Positions 11,043-24,174 of a DNA stretch of 64,000 nucleotides are shown piece after piece; the first letter of the stretch is position 1; each line of letters begins with the position of its first letter. Origin of the DNA: Sipunculus nudus (lineage: Eukaryota > Annelida > Sipuncula > Golfingiida > Sipunculidae); NCBI GenBank assembly GCA_026874595.1, contig CM049311.1, positions 45,141,676-45,205,675 on the forward strand, read 5' to 3'. The notes under the pieces were generated by a model. That model did no database searches, had not been told where the DNA came from, and worked only from the letters and a program-made list of their open reading frames with translations. The position numbers and the translations under genes are program-made.

Positions 11043-11395
11043 TGTTAGGCCAAAAAAAATAAAAGGTATGGTTCTCAGACACCGCCCCCGTCAATTTTAA
11101 ACCCCCGCATCAAACTTTTTTATTTTTATTTTCATTGAAAACTTACCAATTTTGAGCTCCAGCCACTCGGACATTTCTTTCAAGAAGATAAAATCATACA
11201 ATTTTGATAAAATTACCTTTTTTATGTAGTGCTTTTACTTGTTTGGCAAAATAAATCTGTTATTATCACGCTTTCCCTTATCATGTGACATTTTTATCGA
11301 AACATACAAAAAATTAAAAATAAAAAACCACCCGCTCGCATTGATTTCTGAAAAAAGTGCCTGAGAACCATACTTTTTTTTATTTTGGCCTAACA
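11043..11395 (+). mobile_element. MITE, 353 bp, TIR TGTTAGGCCAAAA...
   Basis: The left end TGTTAGGCC, A/T-run, GTATGGTTCTCAG is repeated inverted at 11355-11395 (CTGAGAACCATAC, TTTTTTTATTTTGGCCTAACA). The interior is AT-rich with no ORF. The length and inverted ends fit a non-autonomous DNA transposon. The target duplication is not clear, so the superfamily is open. Confidence 0.75.
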
Positions 11396-11697
11396 TCTAT
11401 TGTTTATAGCTACTTCTATGCAGGTCCAGCTACCTCCTGTAATCTGTATTGTCTGTAGCGTTTTCCTGTAATGTGCTGTGATCATGCGAGGTCGCTATTC
11501 GGCATTCCCCGAGTGGTTCCATGGTGGTTAATACGCATCTTGGGTTTCCTTATATCACTTGAAATACTGTAGTGTGTTATTATCAAAATGTTACTGTGTT
11601 ATTTTATATGAAGGAGTTCTGATTACAATTGGGGGAGTGGGGACATTGTTTCGAAGGCTAGTAAAATTAAATATATATATAGATATATACATGTATG

Positions 11698-11771
<74 letters not shown>

Positions 11772-13938
11772 ATTGGGTTCGATCACAACATCTTCATTGG
11801 TTTGACTCATTTTATGACGACAACTTGAGTATGAACAAAAAAAAAAACCCTGTAACAAAAAGTACAGAAACTTAATTCAACGTTCCTATCGAATCATTAT
11901 GAAAAATCAAATCAAATACAATGTATTATTAGACAGACTGAACATATAATCAGCTTTGTGTAACTTTAGTAATTAAAAATACTTGTGATTTCATTTTGAC
12001 ACAACATGAGATATTGTCTGTATTCAGAAACAGCATAATAAATTGAATGACAATCACCTCGACTTCCGTACAAGTACATGTAGCGTGTAAGTGATCTGTT
12101 TGGACCCTTTGAACATTAATGTCCGTGCTGAACTGTTACATATTAAAGTTTGGTAAGATAACATTAGTTACAACCAATCTTTACAATAAATGTAACGTTG
12201 TCGTGACTAATAAACACAAATAAAGATTACAAGAATAATTGTATCATTAAACAAAACATATTCATCTAACACAAAACAATTCTAAATACTATACTAACCA
12301 CTTTCATGGGTTCTTCCCTGCGATAATAAACACAGAGGACCGCCGCTTGTTCCTATATATGAACCTGGCTTTACTGTTTCGGTGGTACCTGCAATGCCAT
12401 GAGCTGGACTATAACATAGGGCCGGGTGCTACTCTTAACTTGCCAGTACTTTCCCCAAGTTACATCCCTTACAGGACACCTACTTCACCAGAACGTTACG
12501 CCTTACATACAAGGATCGAGATACATATAGTACATAAACAAACAAAAACATCCCTTCCTGACCTAGATAGGCCTATAACACGTGAATCCGCATGCAGTCA
12601 TATTATAGTGATATGAATACACCCTCTGCACATTACAGATAGATAAACTCTAATGATTACATACAGAAAAGTTACCACAAGACTAGCAACATTATTCACA
12701 ACCCTTATATTACCTGTATGGTAAATACAAGCATCACCATGCGTCAATGCATTGAATATATAACCCGACGTGTCCTTTATACGTAATATTACTCATACAA
12801 TATATATCTCAATATCTTAATAGTACATTCCAATAAATCTGCTTTATACCCACAGTATTAGCTTACATTTCTATGAGCGTAATATATCAGATACATGGAA
12901 CTACATAATAAGGAAAAACTCTACTGTACTCACTCTAATCATATAGACATTTGTAACAACTACTTACATAGTTTGCAGCTTACAAGTCTGTGTTTGTGCT
13001 CTCAATCGAAAGTTTTAGTATTAGTTTGCTTGCTTGTTTGTCACTCTTCCTTCCTTCCGTTGACTTGAATATTAAGTATACTAAGTGAAGCGGCTTGAAT
13101 GCAGAAGTGTGAAACTTGAATTCATTTATAACTTAGCTGTCGCGGAGCGACTGAAATTGACTTACTATTTGTAACTACTGAAACGGCGACACATTTATGA
13201 ATTTAGCATCACTACAGCCTGAAGATTCGCGCACTGAGAGGGTTGCATTCTCCTTATATACTGGGTAAAAGGAACCAATCAACGGAACAACTAATAGAAA
13301 ACCAAATTTTTGTGGAAGAAAGCCACGTACCCCAAAAGTATCCCTGAGTATATATGAATAAATTAATATTTAGCATCTCGGTCCAGGGAATTTCGACCTG
13401 TTGGTTCTCATGACCTTGCAACATCTGGAAGTGTAATTGCTTTGTCTGAACCATTTAAGAATATAGTGCAAGTGGACACTGGCCAACGACAAACTAATGA
13501 GCTTGATGCTCGACCACATGTTCCAGCAATAAAACTCTCATTTTTCAGACGTGGTCAACGCGCTGGATGTGACAAGCTGACCTTGGTAAGGTCATGTGCA
13601 ACATATTACCAGATGTCGTCTGTTTTTTTTACAACAAAGACATGGAAAAAGAGTGACCTTGTTCCATATATATATATATATATATAATCATAAGTTGGTT
13701 CCAGTGCTTGCAGTATAGTGCTCGATACAGCTGAGGTAGAGCAAAAAGCGTCCATTACAATGGTGGAAACGGCAATAATGGACAACAAAAAGAAAGAAAC
13801 AGGGCTAGAGAGACAACTTGGTATAACCCGCCATTCAGTAAGAACGTCAAAACAAATGTCGGAGCGCAGTTCTTAAAACTGACAAAAAAAAAACCACTTC
13901 ACACGGGATTTCACAAAATCTTTAATAACAAGGCCTAC
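11396..13938. other. No gene seen; AT-rich with microsatellites
   Basis: It contains (TA)n then (TG)n at about 11705-11770 and (TA)n at 13668-13686. ORFs here are short and carry no recognisable domain. Confidence 0.6.
11705..11770 (+). repeat. (TA)n(TG)n compound microsatellite
   Basis: An uninterrupted TA run passes into a TG run. Confidence 0.95.
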
Positions 13939-15180
13939 AGGCCTAATTCGAACCTGTGCAAAGTTTGGCAGTAAGAATGGAGGTTTATTTTTAAAATTTA
14001 ATATTGATCCTCTTAGGTCTACTTTAGTCTTTATGATTTAAGCAAAATGGACGTTTCGCATCTGCAAGTTTCAGACTATGACATTTTAAAACTAGAATAT
14101 GGGTAGTCGACAAGCGACTATGTGTATCCGCAGAAATCAGAGTGGGATGGGTGAAGTGAGGCATGGATTAAGTGGCAAGGGGAATAGAGTGAGGTGTGTT
14201 GCATATTAGCATGGATGTCTGCAGCGTATACGTGAATGTAGGTGGTGCCACCTGTCATAAAATCGAGAAAATTGTCCAGGATGTAAAAAATCAAACCACT
14301 GTTGAGATATGAGTGATTTTATCCCAAGGTAGATGAACAGATACACGCTGTGCATAAGTGATTGCAGGTGGCGCCACCAGTTTTGTCTATGATGAAGAGC
14401 TATATAAGATCTATACAAAAGCAAAATTTTGGCCCAATCGGTCAAACCGTTCCCGAGATATGAGCTTGGATGTCTGCAGAGTAAACGTGAATGTAGGTGG
14501 CGCCACCTGTCACAAATCGAGGAAGCTGTCCAGGATGTATAAACCTGCATAATTTCAGGTAAAGAAGTAAAACCACTGCTGAGATATGAGTGATTTTATC
14601 CCAAGGCAGATGAACAGATGGACGCTGCGCATAAATGGTTGCAGGTGGCGCCACCAGTTTTGCCTATGATGAAGAACTATGTGAGATCTATACACATGCA
14701 AAATTTTAGCCCAATCGGTCAAATGGTTCACGTGATTTGAGCTTGGATGTCTGCAGAGTAAACCTGAATGTAGGTAGTGCCACCTGTCATAAAATCGAGA
14801 AAGCTGTCCGGGATGTATAAGCCTGCAAAATTTCAGGTGGATAAGTCAAACCACTGCTGAGATATGAGTGATTTTATCCAAAGGCAGATTAACAGATGGA
14901 CGCTGTGCAAAAATGGTTGCAGGTGACGCCATCATTTTAGTGTATGTTATAAAGCTATCAAAGGGCTACATTTGTGCAAAATTTTTAGCCCGAACGGTCA
15001 AACGGTTCCCGAGATATGTGGGTTTATGTGTGGAAACAGACGCACAAATGGACACTGGGCAGCGAGGAAAGGTCAGATGTCAACCAAAAATGAGGGCGCA
15101 GCAGTTCACATGTGACCTAATGATAACCCCGATTCGCTTAAAATGCAAACCAAGTTTTCTCAAACAGTTGAAAGATATAG
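13939..15180 (-). mobile_element. Non-autonomous element with 255-277-bp units carrying GGTGGCGCCACC
   Basis: Three tandem units begin TGGATGTCTGCAG at 14213, 14468 and 14745. Each has a GTAGGTGG-type palindrome and a second one about 145 bp later (perfect GGTGGCGCCACC at 14367, 14496 and 14644). The left edge reads AACAAGGCCTACAGGCCTAA. On the minus strand this is a hairpin followed by CTTGTT, the same 3' end as at 54617-54638. Inverted homologues occur at about 25080-25560 and 42235-42837. The right edge is approximate. Confidence 0.65.
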
Positions 15181-15881
15181 TTCCAATAATCTGGGAATTC
15201 TGCATCTATACATCGTGTCTATAGTCCGTTTCAGCTAACTTGGCCGATGGGATGTGAAAGAATATCAACCTCAGCCCAATCACTGTCCCTTGATGGCAAT
15301 TAATGGCTGATACGCATCACTCCTCTTATCTTGTGGCTTTCCGAGTGGTGATGCATGTGTCAAAGGGATATAAAAGAGTTCCACTTACAGTCATACAAAA
15401 TAAGGGTCAATTCTGACATTTTCCCTTCACTTTTGAAATGATTAACATACTTAAATCAGATCTTCAATCTATAATCATGTGGGTTCCACAAAGTAGCATT
15501 GTTCCTATGAACACTTTTATTTCTGTTAAGTGGGTAATTAGCTGTTACCCCTGGACTGTCACAGCCCAGGTGGTCACTCCAGCCCTGGATAGATACAGTA
15601 TGGGGAGCATCTCAAAATCGCAGTTCTGATGGAGAACATATCATTATTCCATAATCACTTAATCATTATTCCATTTATTGCAGTAATATTTTATACTACT
15701 TTACTGGCCCCTAACATCTAACTCAGGTTTTAAATTACCTGTAGATACTTCGAGATACTTCATACTTCGAGTTAGATATGAAAAAAAAACCGAATAAATA
15801 CTGTTTTCCTTACGGATTTTATTATGAATGATAAAACTTATTCACCGATTGATCGTACAGGTAATGCACTCCAATAAAAGA

Positions 15882-15884
<3 letters not shown>

Positions 15885-15916
<32 letters not shown>

Positions 15917-15974
15917 CAAATATATATATTTACATGTATAATTTATATTTTTAAATATATATATATTTACATAT

Positions 15975-16040
<66 letters not shown>

Positions 16041-16292
16041 ACTTCAAATGTTTAAATAGGCACATTGATATACACATATACAACCTCTATGTCTTCCACT
16101 TTTTTGATAATGTTGCCCTGTTACATATCATTAACAATAAGGATTCACTTCCCAAGATATTCTTGTGTCTCAAGCGCCCCCTGCCGGCGCCCGCCTGGTA
16201 TTATTCCCGGCCGGAGTGTCTAAGTGTCTTTCTGGACAATTTCTGTGACATGGAGGAAGGCTCAGGTGCGTGACGTATCACTTGACCTAACC

Positions 16293-16342
<50 letters not shown>

Positions 16343-16647
16343 GCATATGTACATAAGTTGGCCCAATATATCGACCGCACATCGATTAATAAAGTAGACG
16401 TCGGTTATTCATTTGACACTAAATATTAATTCATGTACATGGGTATAATAGATTGCGTTAAATTTCATACTTATACCGTTTAAGAAAAACATATATCCAG
16501 TTTTATGATTTTATTTATTTATTTATTTTTTTTTTTTGCATGTTCATATTGTATGATCGCGTCACGTAAATATATTATAGCGTCTAAATAGGACCCGTCC
16601 AACTGGGATCTTCTAAATGAGACCCGTCCAACTGTCCAACTGACATA

Positions 16648-16712
<65 letters not shown>
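15885..16712 (+). repeat. Cluster of (TA)n microsatellites
   Basis: Long TA runs at 15885-15912, 15980-16038, 16297-16340 and 16650-16712, separated by AT-rich DNA. ORFs reading Tyr-Ile repeats here are microsatellite artefacts. Confidence 0.9.
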
Positions 16713-16716
<4 letters not shown>

Positions 16717-17224
16717 TGAAAATATTTAGCTTGATTTCATACTAGTATGTAGGCCTACTACAGAACTGTTTCTTAAGTACAGCCTATATCAGCCTGTGCA
16801 CACTCATCAGGTACAAACCGGTATGATCGTATGTGTCCTAAGTTCGTTCAATAAGGCTGGATTAATCTTGTGTTACTGGGTTCGTTGAGGTTGTCGTGGT
16901 CTAGGTGGCTATTGTGTTGATTGGGATTTGTCGGATTAGTTGGTGTTGCACAGCAAGTGCTTAGCCGGTTGGCCCTGTGTTTACATGTAGTGGTTAGTTC
17001 GTTCTATTATTTAATGTGCTCGGTTCTGGTCTGCATATGATGAATATTTTCCGTGTTGCGTAAATAACATTTTTGTTTGGGAACTTATATCCCAACTGAT
17101 GGCATATTGTACATTTTACTATTGTATTAAACATTGTATGTATATGTATATTATATATATATATATATCAGGCCCGTAGGCTGACTGCTGATTGTGAAGG
17201 GTTCGTTTTCAGTGATGGTGGAAC

Positions 17225-17271
<47 letters not shown>

Positions 17272-18763
17272 ATGCTTTAAAAACAATAAAAAAATCCAAA
17301 TCAGCATACAATTTTTAGCGAATTGTCCTTTTATCTCACCGTGTGTACTCAGAACCTCCCATCCAAAGCGTTTTGCGAGCGTCTGCTACAACACAAGTAT
17401 GGTCATAAGGTAGAATCGGCTAAATATACGTGTAGGCCTACACTAAGCAGGGGCATTTCAGTTGCAAAAAGGTGTATTAACATTCATTTCATAAAAGGTT
17501 TGAAAAAAGAAAACAACCATATTCATTGTCAAACTCACACCTCAGTAATCTGATATTCTCCGGTAGCTGTCCATTCAATTGATTATCACGTTAGCTGACA
17601 GTTAAATGAGGTTGCTTGAAATTGATATACATTCAATGCAGATAACTTGAAAATTGACATTTTTGGATAGAAATGAACCGGGTGATGTTTGGTGTCAAAC
17701 AGGATATACTGTCTGCTGTTTCTAGGTATACTTGAAATATGCATAAATAAAAAAAATGACCAGCAGGCGAGGCAGTTAGCAGCTGAAAGAGTCAGAATTA
17801 GCCTAAAGGCTGACAAAATAAACGATCCAAGTAATTTAAAGAGCCTCGGTGAATAAAATCCATATTAATATTAAACATATTAAATGATAATTATGTCATT
17901 CCTCAGTCCCTACAGGCAAGGGGCACACAGCAGGTGTGCTCCACTTCGACATATATCTATATATAGCAAATCGCCAGCTTGCCCTCCAGTACTCTGTGGA
18001 GGTGGCCTGTTACTTGATCTGAATTATTCATAAATTATATAGTATTATCTCCTGAAAACTCCCATACCTGACCATTTTTTTTTTTTTTTGGGGGGGGGGG
18101 GGGGGTAACTGCCTTAGACTTTCAGAACCAATAGCTTAAATCTATGTATTCATAGTATTTGAAAATTAAATCAACAGTGCTTACTAGAAAACAATATGCG
18201 ATAGTCAAAGTATAGGGTGAAATTCATGGTAGTGTTTTTACATTTGTTGATTATTTTAAAAATACATTGAATTTTTGACCTGATCTCCAGTGTTTACTTA
18301 AATCTAAATTAACTGTAGTTATTTTCTGGATGAACTGAGTTCTAGCTTAAGCGGTTTACATATTCATTAAGTAAAAAGTTTCTCGACTAAACACAGGATC
18401 CAGTCCATAATTACTCAATACTGACCTAATTTTCTTCATATATATCAAACATATAATGAAATGCTCTGTGCCTTAATCAGAACAATACAAGCTAAACATT
18501 TTTCAGTCTTGAATTGTTAAAATAGGTTTTGAATGCAATCTGGTTTAGTTTAATTTTTCAAATAAACAAACACAGTGACCTAGTGTCCGGTTTAGTAGAA
18601 CGTCTGTACATCGTACTCTATGTTAAATTTTAAAAATCCGTAGATAACTATGAAAAAACAAGCTAATCTAACGGGCAGACAAACTGCTGATAGGACGACT
18701 ATGGACGGTTGATCATCTCCATATACTCTTCTGAACCACCGAAAGAATTAGCCCGAACATTCA

Positions 18764-18785
18764 GACTCCATTCAGGAATGGAGTC
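18764..18785 (+). other. Perfect hairpin, 9-bp stem, CAGG loop
   Basis: GACTCCATT and AATGGAGTC are exact complements separated by CAGG. Origin unknown; the surrounding DNA is non-coding. Confidence 0.8.
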
Positions 18786-19757
18786 CGAACACCTGTTGGT
18801 GAGAGTTTCCCCTCTTATTCGACCAAAACCCCAAAAGGGTATCACTTGCAAATTAACAGGGGGATCTATGCAAATTTCCTAAAACACCCAAATATGGTGG
18901 TTCCCTCATAAATCCCCCAAGGATAGACCCTCCTTAGCCTAGCCAACATGCCTTGCCAGGCTGTTAACAAGAGCCGATTGAGGTAACCATTTTCTGTATT
19001 TCTTGAGAGTAAGTGCCAATAATTTAATACATACTGAACATTTAAGTTACAATTTATTTCTCAACTGAGTCAGCACCTGTATTATGCGTAATATGTAGAG
19101 GCTGTTACATGTCCTCCCACTGAACGCCGAATATCATAGTCCGAACCGCTTTGGTCAGATCTGACCAAGTGTTAGAGGGTAAACTCTCCACCTTAGGAGC
19201 TGTAACGCAAACAAGAAAGAACAAATAGAATTGTTTGCGTGACAGGCCTGTAGCTACGAAGCAATATGCAAGGCCCTTTTATTTTACATCCCTAACATAT
19301 CGAAAAGTTCCATAAGCTCATTTATAAATCTCTATGATATATTTTAACTTTTTGTTTGGTTTCTTCCTTTATTTGTTATTTTGATGGGAACAAGCTGGGT
19401 TTGGTCCCTTGGCATGTATGCCCTCTGTGCGTGCGCTATTGACAAAGTGGCCTTATAGTTACATCCGTTGGCCCGGAAACAAGAGGGTGCTACTGCCCTC
19501 TTTGCATGAGAAAGGGTAATCAACAGTTTTCTCTTGTTTCAGGGGTGAAATTAAACATTTTGAACCATAATTGCAGTCTTCATCCCTGACAGAGCTTAAG
19601 AAAAGAGGCCACTTTAAACAATATTTATACAGAAATATAGTCTCTCCCTGTGAGGACATGCACGGAACCGGACAGAAGGGGTTTAACATAAAGTTCTGTA
19701 TAATTTTCCTAGATTATAGCATATCTGTTTTCGTCAGGTGGAACTCAGATGCTCAGC

Positions 19758-19807
19758 GGGGGGGGGGGGGGGGGTTCGTCCGAACCCACCGAACCCCCCC
19801 CCCCCCC
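19758..19807 (+). repeat. Poly-G / poly-C inverted pair
   Basis: A G run of about 17 is followed within 20 bases by a C run of about 14, with TTCG...CGAA at their inner edges. The two can pair as a GC hairpin, and the G run could form a quadruplex. Confidence 0.8.
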
Positions 19808-19819
19808 ACCCTACGGGCT

Positions 19820-19860
<41 letters not shown>

Positions 19861-20310
19861 CTATTCAGTACTGGGTTAATTAATTTCTTGAGCGGCTTTA
19901 GTGGACATGGCGTGAACTTGCAGTCTGGAAGTGTTTTCTTGTAAAATATTACATTCATTTTGATCAAATCTTCATGTGTCCAATAAGGAGGAATAGGCTA
20001 CCACCCCTAATATTGAAATGGTTTGTCCCGGGGGTGACGTCATGTTGAAAGCCTGACAAGCAAAACAGTGCGTACACGTGATAAACCTCATCAACATACT
20101 GGTGTGTATTGTACCTTGAAGATCATGTATACAGATAGACAGGACAACATGTGCCGATTTGGGTTATTTTAACTTGTCTGACGGAAATTAATCACATTGG
20201 CCTAACAAAAGATTTACAAAAGATTTTAAAGGAAAAATCACGTTAGAGGACCTGTTCGCAGCTGTGTGTTCACGGGGCTCTCGCCATCCGTCACCCATGT
20301 TTGTTTGCAG

Positions 20311-20760
20311 GAATTGCGAGTGTGCCCTGAAATTGCACGGCAACGCCGGCATTACTGGCTAAATATTCCAATCCCGCATGAGTCACAGAGCTCCTACAGA
20401 GAAATAACAGATCGAACCAACGCAATGGCCTCCAGCAGTGTCAGTCAGGAGAGTTTGGATCGGGAGGATTTCGAGTATACTGCACGGAGAAACCGATGTC
20501 GGGTGTTAAGGGCACGGGGCCCGGCCCCATACACGAAGGTGGAACCCCACGAGTCAGACGACGTCACAGAACAGCCCGAGGGTGGGGACGGCGATCTTGA
20601 GGGACCAGGGGAGCACGAGTCACCCACACGCCTCGCGTCCAGGTCCAAGGAAAAGCGACCCCGTCCCAATCACCTGCATAAAGGCAAAACAGTTAAAGAT
20701 AAGAGAAAACTACGAGAAAAACGACGCAGTACGGGGGTGGTACACCTGCCGTCAACCGAG
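20311..20760 (+). CDS. PAWR: PAWR (PAR-4) homologue, first exon seen, with SAC-core basic region
   Basis: An acceptor TTTGTTTGCAG ends at 20310 and a strong donor GAG|GTAAGT follows at 20761. The exon ends in phase 0. The likely start is the ATG at 20425 (CGCAATGG). The frame is also open upstream to the acceptor, so a further coding exon is possible. Residues near the end, KRKLREKRRSTGVV, match the vertebrate PAR-4 SAC core: the bipartite nuclear signal and the Thr (codon at 20731-20733) that PKA phosphorylates. The middle is acidic and Ser/Pro-rich. Vertebrate PAWR is a pro-apoptotic protein that inhibits atypical PKC and binds WT1. The vertebrate N-terminal DFLEEWKAKREK motif is not seen here. 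The family call rests on the basic block and on the fit of the downstream exons. Confidence 0.82.
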
Positions 20761-21344
20761 GTAAGTCGCATGGCCCAGATTGACAGGCGACAGCATCTTA
20801 ATCTGATACTGGTACTGTAAATGATATGATATGAAAAATAAAATCCAAGAATATCGGCCCAAACGGAAAGTTCTCATTAACTGTAAGTCTGTATTATATG
20901 CTTGGCCATGGCACATATGTCCCACATGTTCCACTTCTGTTTCAATCTTCACAATTGGACGGGGGGGGGGGGGGGGGGGGAGTGGGAATACAACAGCGCA
21001 ATACTCCTCCCAAATAGGAATTTTTAACTCAGCTGAATATAATTCGACACTATTATATATGGATATTTGTGTTTATGTATTTTAATATATATATAAATAT
21101 ATAAACACACCAAATGTATTTTACTTGTGTACACCAGAGGTGGGAGGCGCTTAAACATGTATATGATTTCTTGTTTTATATATATATATATAATATGTTG
21201 TACATGGGTATTTGTGTTTATGTATTTTTCCCTCTCTCTCTATATATATATACAAATATATATACAATGAAATACATTAGAAGTTCAATACATAACACTA
21301 TATTAATAGTGAAAATGCTCTACCATGCAGGGGAGCATAAATAA
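20761..21344 (+). other. Start of PAWR intron; poly-G and AT microsatellites
   Basis: Donor GTAAGTC at 20761. A G20 run lies at 20961-20980. AT-rich repeats from 21030 include GGTATTTGTGTTTATGTATTT, seen again near 23890. No exon is seen. Confidence 0.6.
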
Positions 21345-23624
21345 CCAGATATTTCTTGGCACCGCAGGTGCCATAGTATCCCCAGACAATTAATCCCCCC
21401 CCCCTTTAAGAATAGGCCCTCCCATCTTCAGCAACAATTAATATCAGACCACACTCATAGAAAAGGTCATTCTCATAGAAAAGGTCATGATCCAAATTTC
21501 AATATACATCATCCCCTAACCCATGTCTATGTATATGCAAGAAATCTATCCATTAGTTTTTGACTTATAATGCTCACAATACTGTTAAGTGACAATGTTT
21601 GGGTATTAAACGGCACGAAAACAAGTAAAAGAATAACAGGTGGCACCACCTGTTTCTCGTACATGACAACACTATCCAAGATCTTCGTTCAAGTTGATTT
21701 TTGGACCAATCAATGCATCCCTTATTGAGAAATTAATGATTTTGTGTGATTTTCACCATATATGGCAATATTCAAGGTCAAGGCCACTCATTGGAAAGAT
21801 CATGGCCCCTATTCAAATAAACATTATCCTATAACCCATATCCATGTATATGCATAATATGAAAGAAATTTATCCATTAGTTTTTGACTTATAATGCTCA
21901 CAGTACTGATAAATCGCAATGATGGGGTATTAAACGGCACAAAACAAGTAAAAGAATAACATGTGGCGCCACCTGTTTCCGGTACATGACAATACTTTCC
22001 AAGATCTTCGAACATGTTGATTTTTGGACCAATGCATGCATCCCTTATTGAGATATTAATGATTTTGTGTAATTTTCACCATATATGGCAATATTCAAGG
22101 TCAAGGCCACTCTAATAGGAAAGGTCATGACCCCAATTTATATATACATCATCCCATAACCCATGTCTATGTATATGCATAATATGAAAGAAATCTGTCC
22201 ATTAGTTTTTGACTTATAATGCTCACAGGTTATAAATGTACTGTTAAGTGGCAATGATGGGGTATTAAACGGCACGAAAACAAGTAAAAGAATAACAGGT
22301 GGCGCCACCTGTTTCCGGTACATGACATTACTATCCAAGATCTTCGGTCAAGTTGAATTTTGGACCAATCAATGCATCCCTTATTGAGAAATTAATGATT
22401 TTGTGTGATTTTCACCATATATGGCAATATTCAAGGTCAAGGCCACTCAATGGAAAGGTCATGACCCCTATTCAAATAAACATTATCCTGTAACCCATAT
22501 CCATGTATATGCATAATATGAAAGAAATTTGTCCATTAGTTTTTGACTTATAATGCTCACAGTACTGATAAATGGCAATGATGGGGTATTAAACAGCACA
22601 AAACAAGTAAAAGAATAACATGTGGCGCCACCTGTTTCCGGTACATGACAATACTTTCCAAGATCTTCGAACATGTTGATTTTGGGACCAATGCATGCAT
22701 CCCTTATTGAGATATATTAATGATTTTTTGTAATTTTCACCATATATGGCAATATTCAAGGTCAAGGCCACTCTAATAGGAAAGGTCATGACCCCAATTT
22801 ATATATACATCATCCCATAACCCATGTCCATGTATATGCATAATATGAAAGGAATCTGTCCATTTGTTTTTGACTTATAATGCTCACAGGTTATAAATGT
22901 ACTGTTAAGTGGCAATGATGGGGTATTAAACGGCACGAAAACAAGTAAAAGAATAACAGGTGGCGCCACCTGTTTCCGGTACTTGACAATACTATCCAAG
23001 ATCTTGGGTCAAGTTGATTTTTGGACCAATGCATGCATCCCTTATTGAGAAATTGATGAATTTGTGTGATTTTCACCATATATGGCAATATTCAAGGTCA
23101 AGGCCACTCATTGGAAAGGTCATGACCCCTATTCAAATAAACATTATCCCATAACCCATATCTATGTATTTGCATAATATGAAAGAAATCTGTCCATTAG
23201 TTTTTGACTTATAATGCTCACAGTACTGTCAAGTAGCAATTTTGGGGATATTAAATGGCATGAAAACAAGTAAAGAATAATAGGTGGCGCCACCAGTTTC
23301 TGGAACATGACAACCCCATCCATGATCTTCGATCAACTTGATTTTGGGATCAATCCATGCAAGTTTTCTTGAGATATTTAAGAATTTGTGTGATTTTCCC
23401 CAAAATTGAACCTATTCAAGGTCAAGGTCACTCTCCTAGTTGAGGTCATGACCTCATTTTAAATAGGCGTCGTCCTCTCACCCATATCTATACATATACC
23501 AAGTTTGGTAAAGATCCGTGAAATATTTTTTGAGTTATTGTGTTCAACAGAAATCTCTGCAGCGGGGGCGGCGGCGCAACCGTACCTAAACCATAGTATC
23601 TCCAGACTATGTCTGGCGATACAA
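21345..23624 (-). mobile_element. Helitron-like non-autonomous element, inverted copy
   Basis: Read on the minus strand it begins TTGTATCGCCAGACATAG (ending at 23624). It ends with hairpin GGCACC-TGC-GGTGCC, AAGAAATAT and CTGG before a host T (21345-21348). A 3' hairpin followed by CTRR and T is the Helitron signature. The body is six tandem units of alternately about 324 and 336 bp (marked by GGGTATTAAA near 21602, 21925, 22260, 22584, 22921 and 23244). Most units carry the CAGGTGGCGCCACCTG palindrome and TTCAAGGTCAAGG. No helicase ORF is present. Confidence 0.75.
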
Positions 23625-24174
23625 TAAACCATATATAGTTGGCTTGGTTTCATAATATTGATTACACTGTATCCCTGGTGAGTGAGCACAGCATACAAAA
23701 CTTACAATATAATGAAACCAAGCTTACTATATTGTATATTATATATATATATATAAATATATTTGTGTTTGTGTACACCAGAACAAGGGTAGTTCAACAG
23801 CAAACTGCCCCTCCCAAACAGGATTTTTAGCTCGGCTGAATATATTATTAGTCGCCTGTATTAATATATACATGTTATATGTTGTATATGGGTATTTGTG
23901 TTCATGCATTTAAATTTGTATATATATAATATATATTATATTATTTTTATAATTATTATAAATATAAACACACACACACACCAAATCTATTTTGCTTGTG
24001 TTTGTGTTCACCAGAGGGAACTATTTTTATTTATGCACAAGAATTGAGCTCAATTAAGTTCAACTGAGCAGTTGTGATGATCGAATTGAAACATATTCTT
24101 GCCTCTGGAGAATGGAACATAAAGTGATCAGCTCTGTCTGTCAATCAACTCTCTATGTTTACAATAAATATTAA
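23625..24174. other. AT-rich spacer between opposed Helitron-like copies
   Basis: TA and CA microsatellites (around 23745, 23930 and 23969). A segment near 23780-23900 (CAACAGCAAACTGCCCCTCCCAAA, then TTAGCTCGGCTGAATAT) is a divergent repeat of 20990-21060. Confidence 0.55.

Larger units (their letters stand above)
15181..20310. other. No gene seen; AT-rich flank upstream of the PAWR exon
   Basis: Microsatellites occur at 15885-16712, 17151-17168, 17230-17268 and 19821-19858. A T15G16 run lies at 18075-18105. A perfect 9-bp hairpin lies at 18764-18785. No exon with both splice sites and sustained coding frame was found. An N-terminal PAWR exon, if separate, was not recognised here. Confidence 0.55.

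Noticed and set aside
12347-12616. 89-codon ORF as a gene
   Set aside because: Single short frame without domain, homologous repeat or splice signals; likely chance.
11559-16042. ORFs rich in YIYIYI
   Set aside because: They are translations of (TA)n microsatellites.
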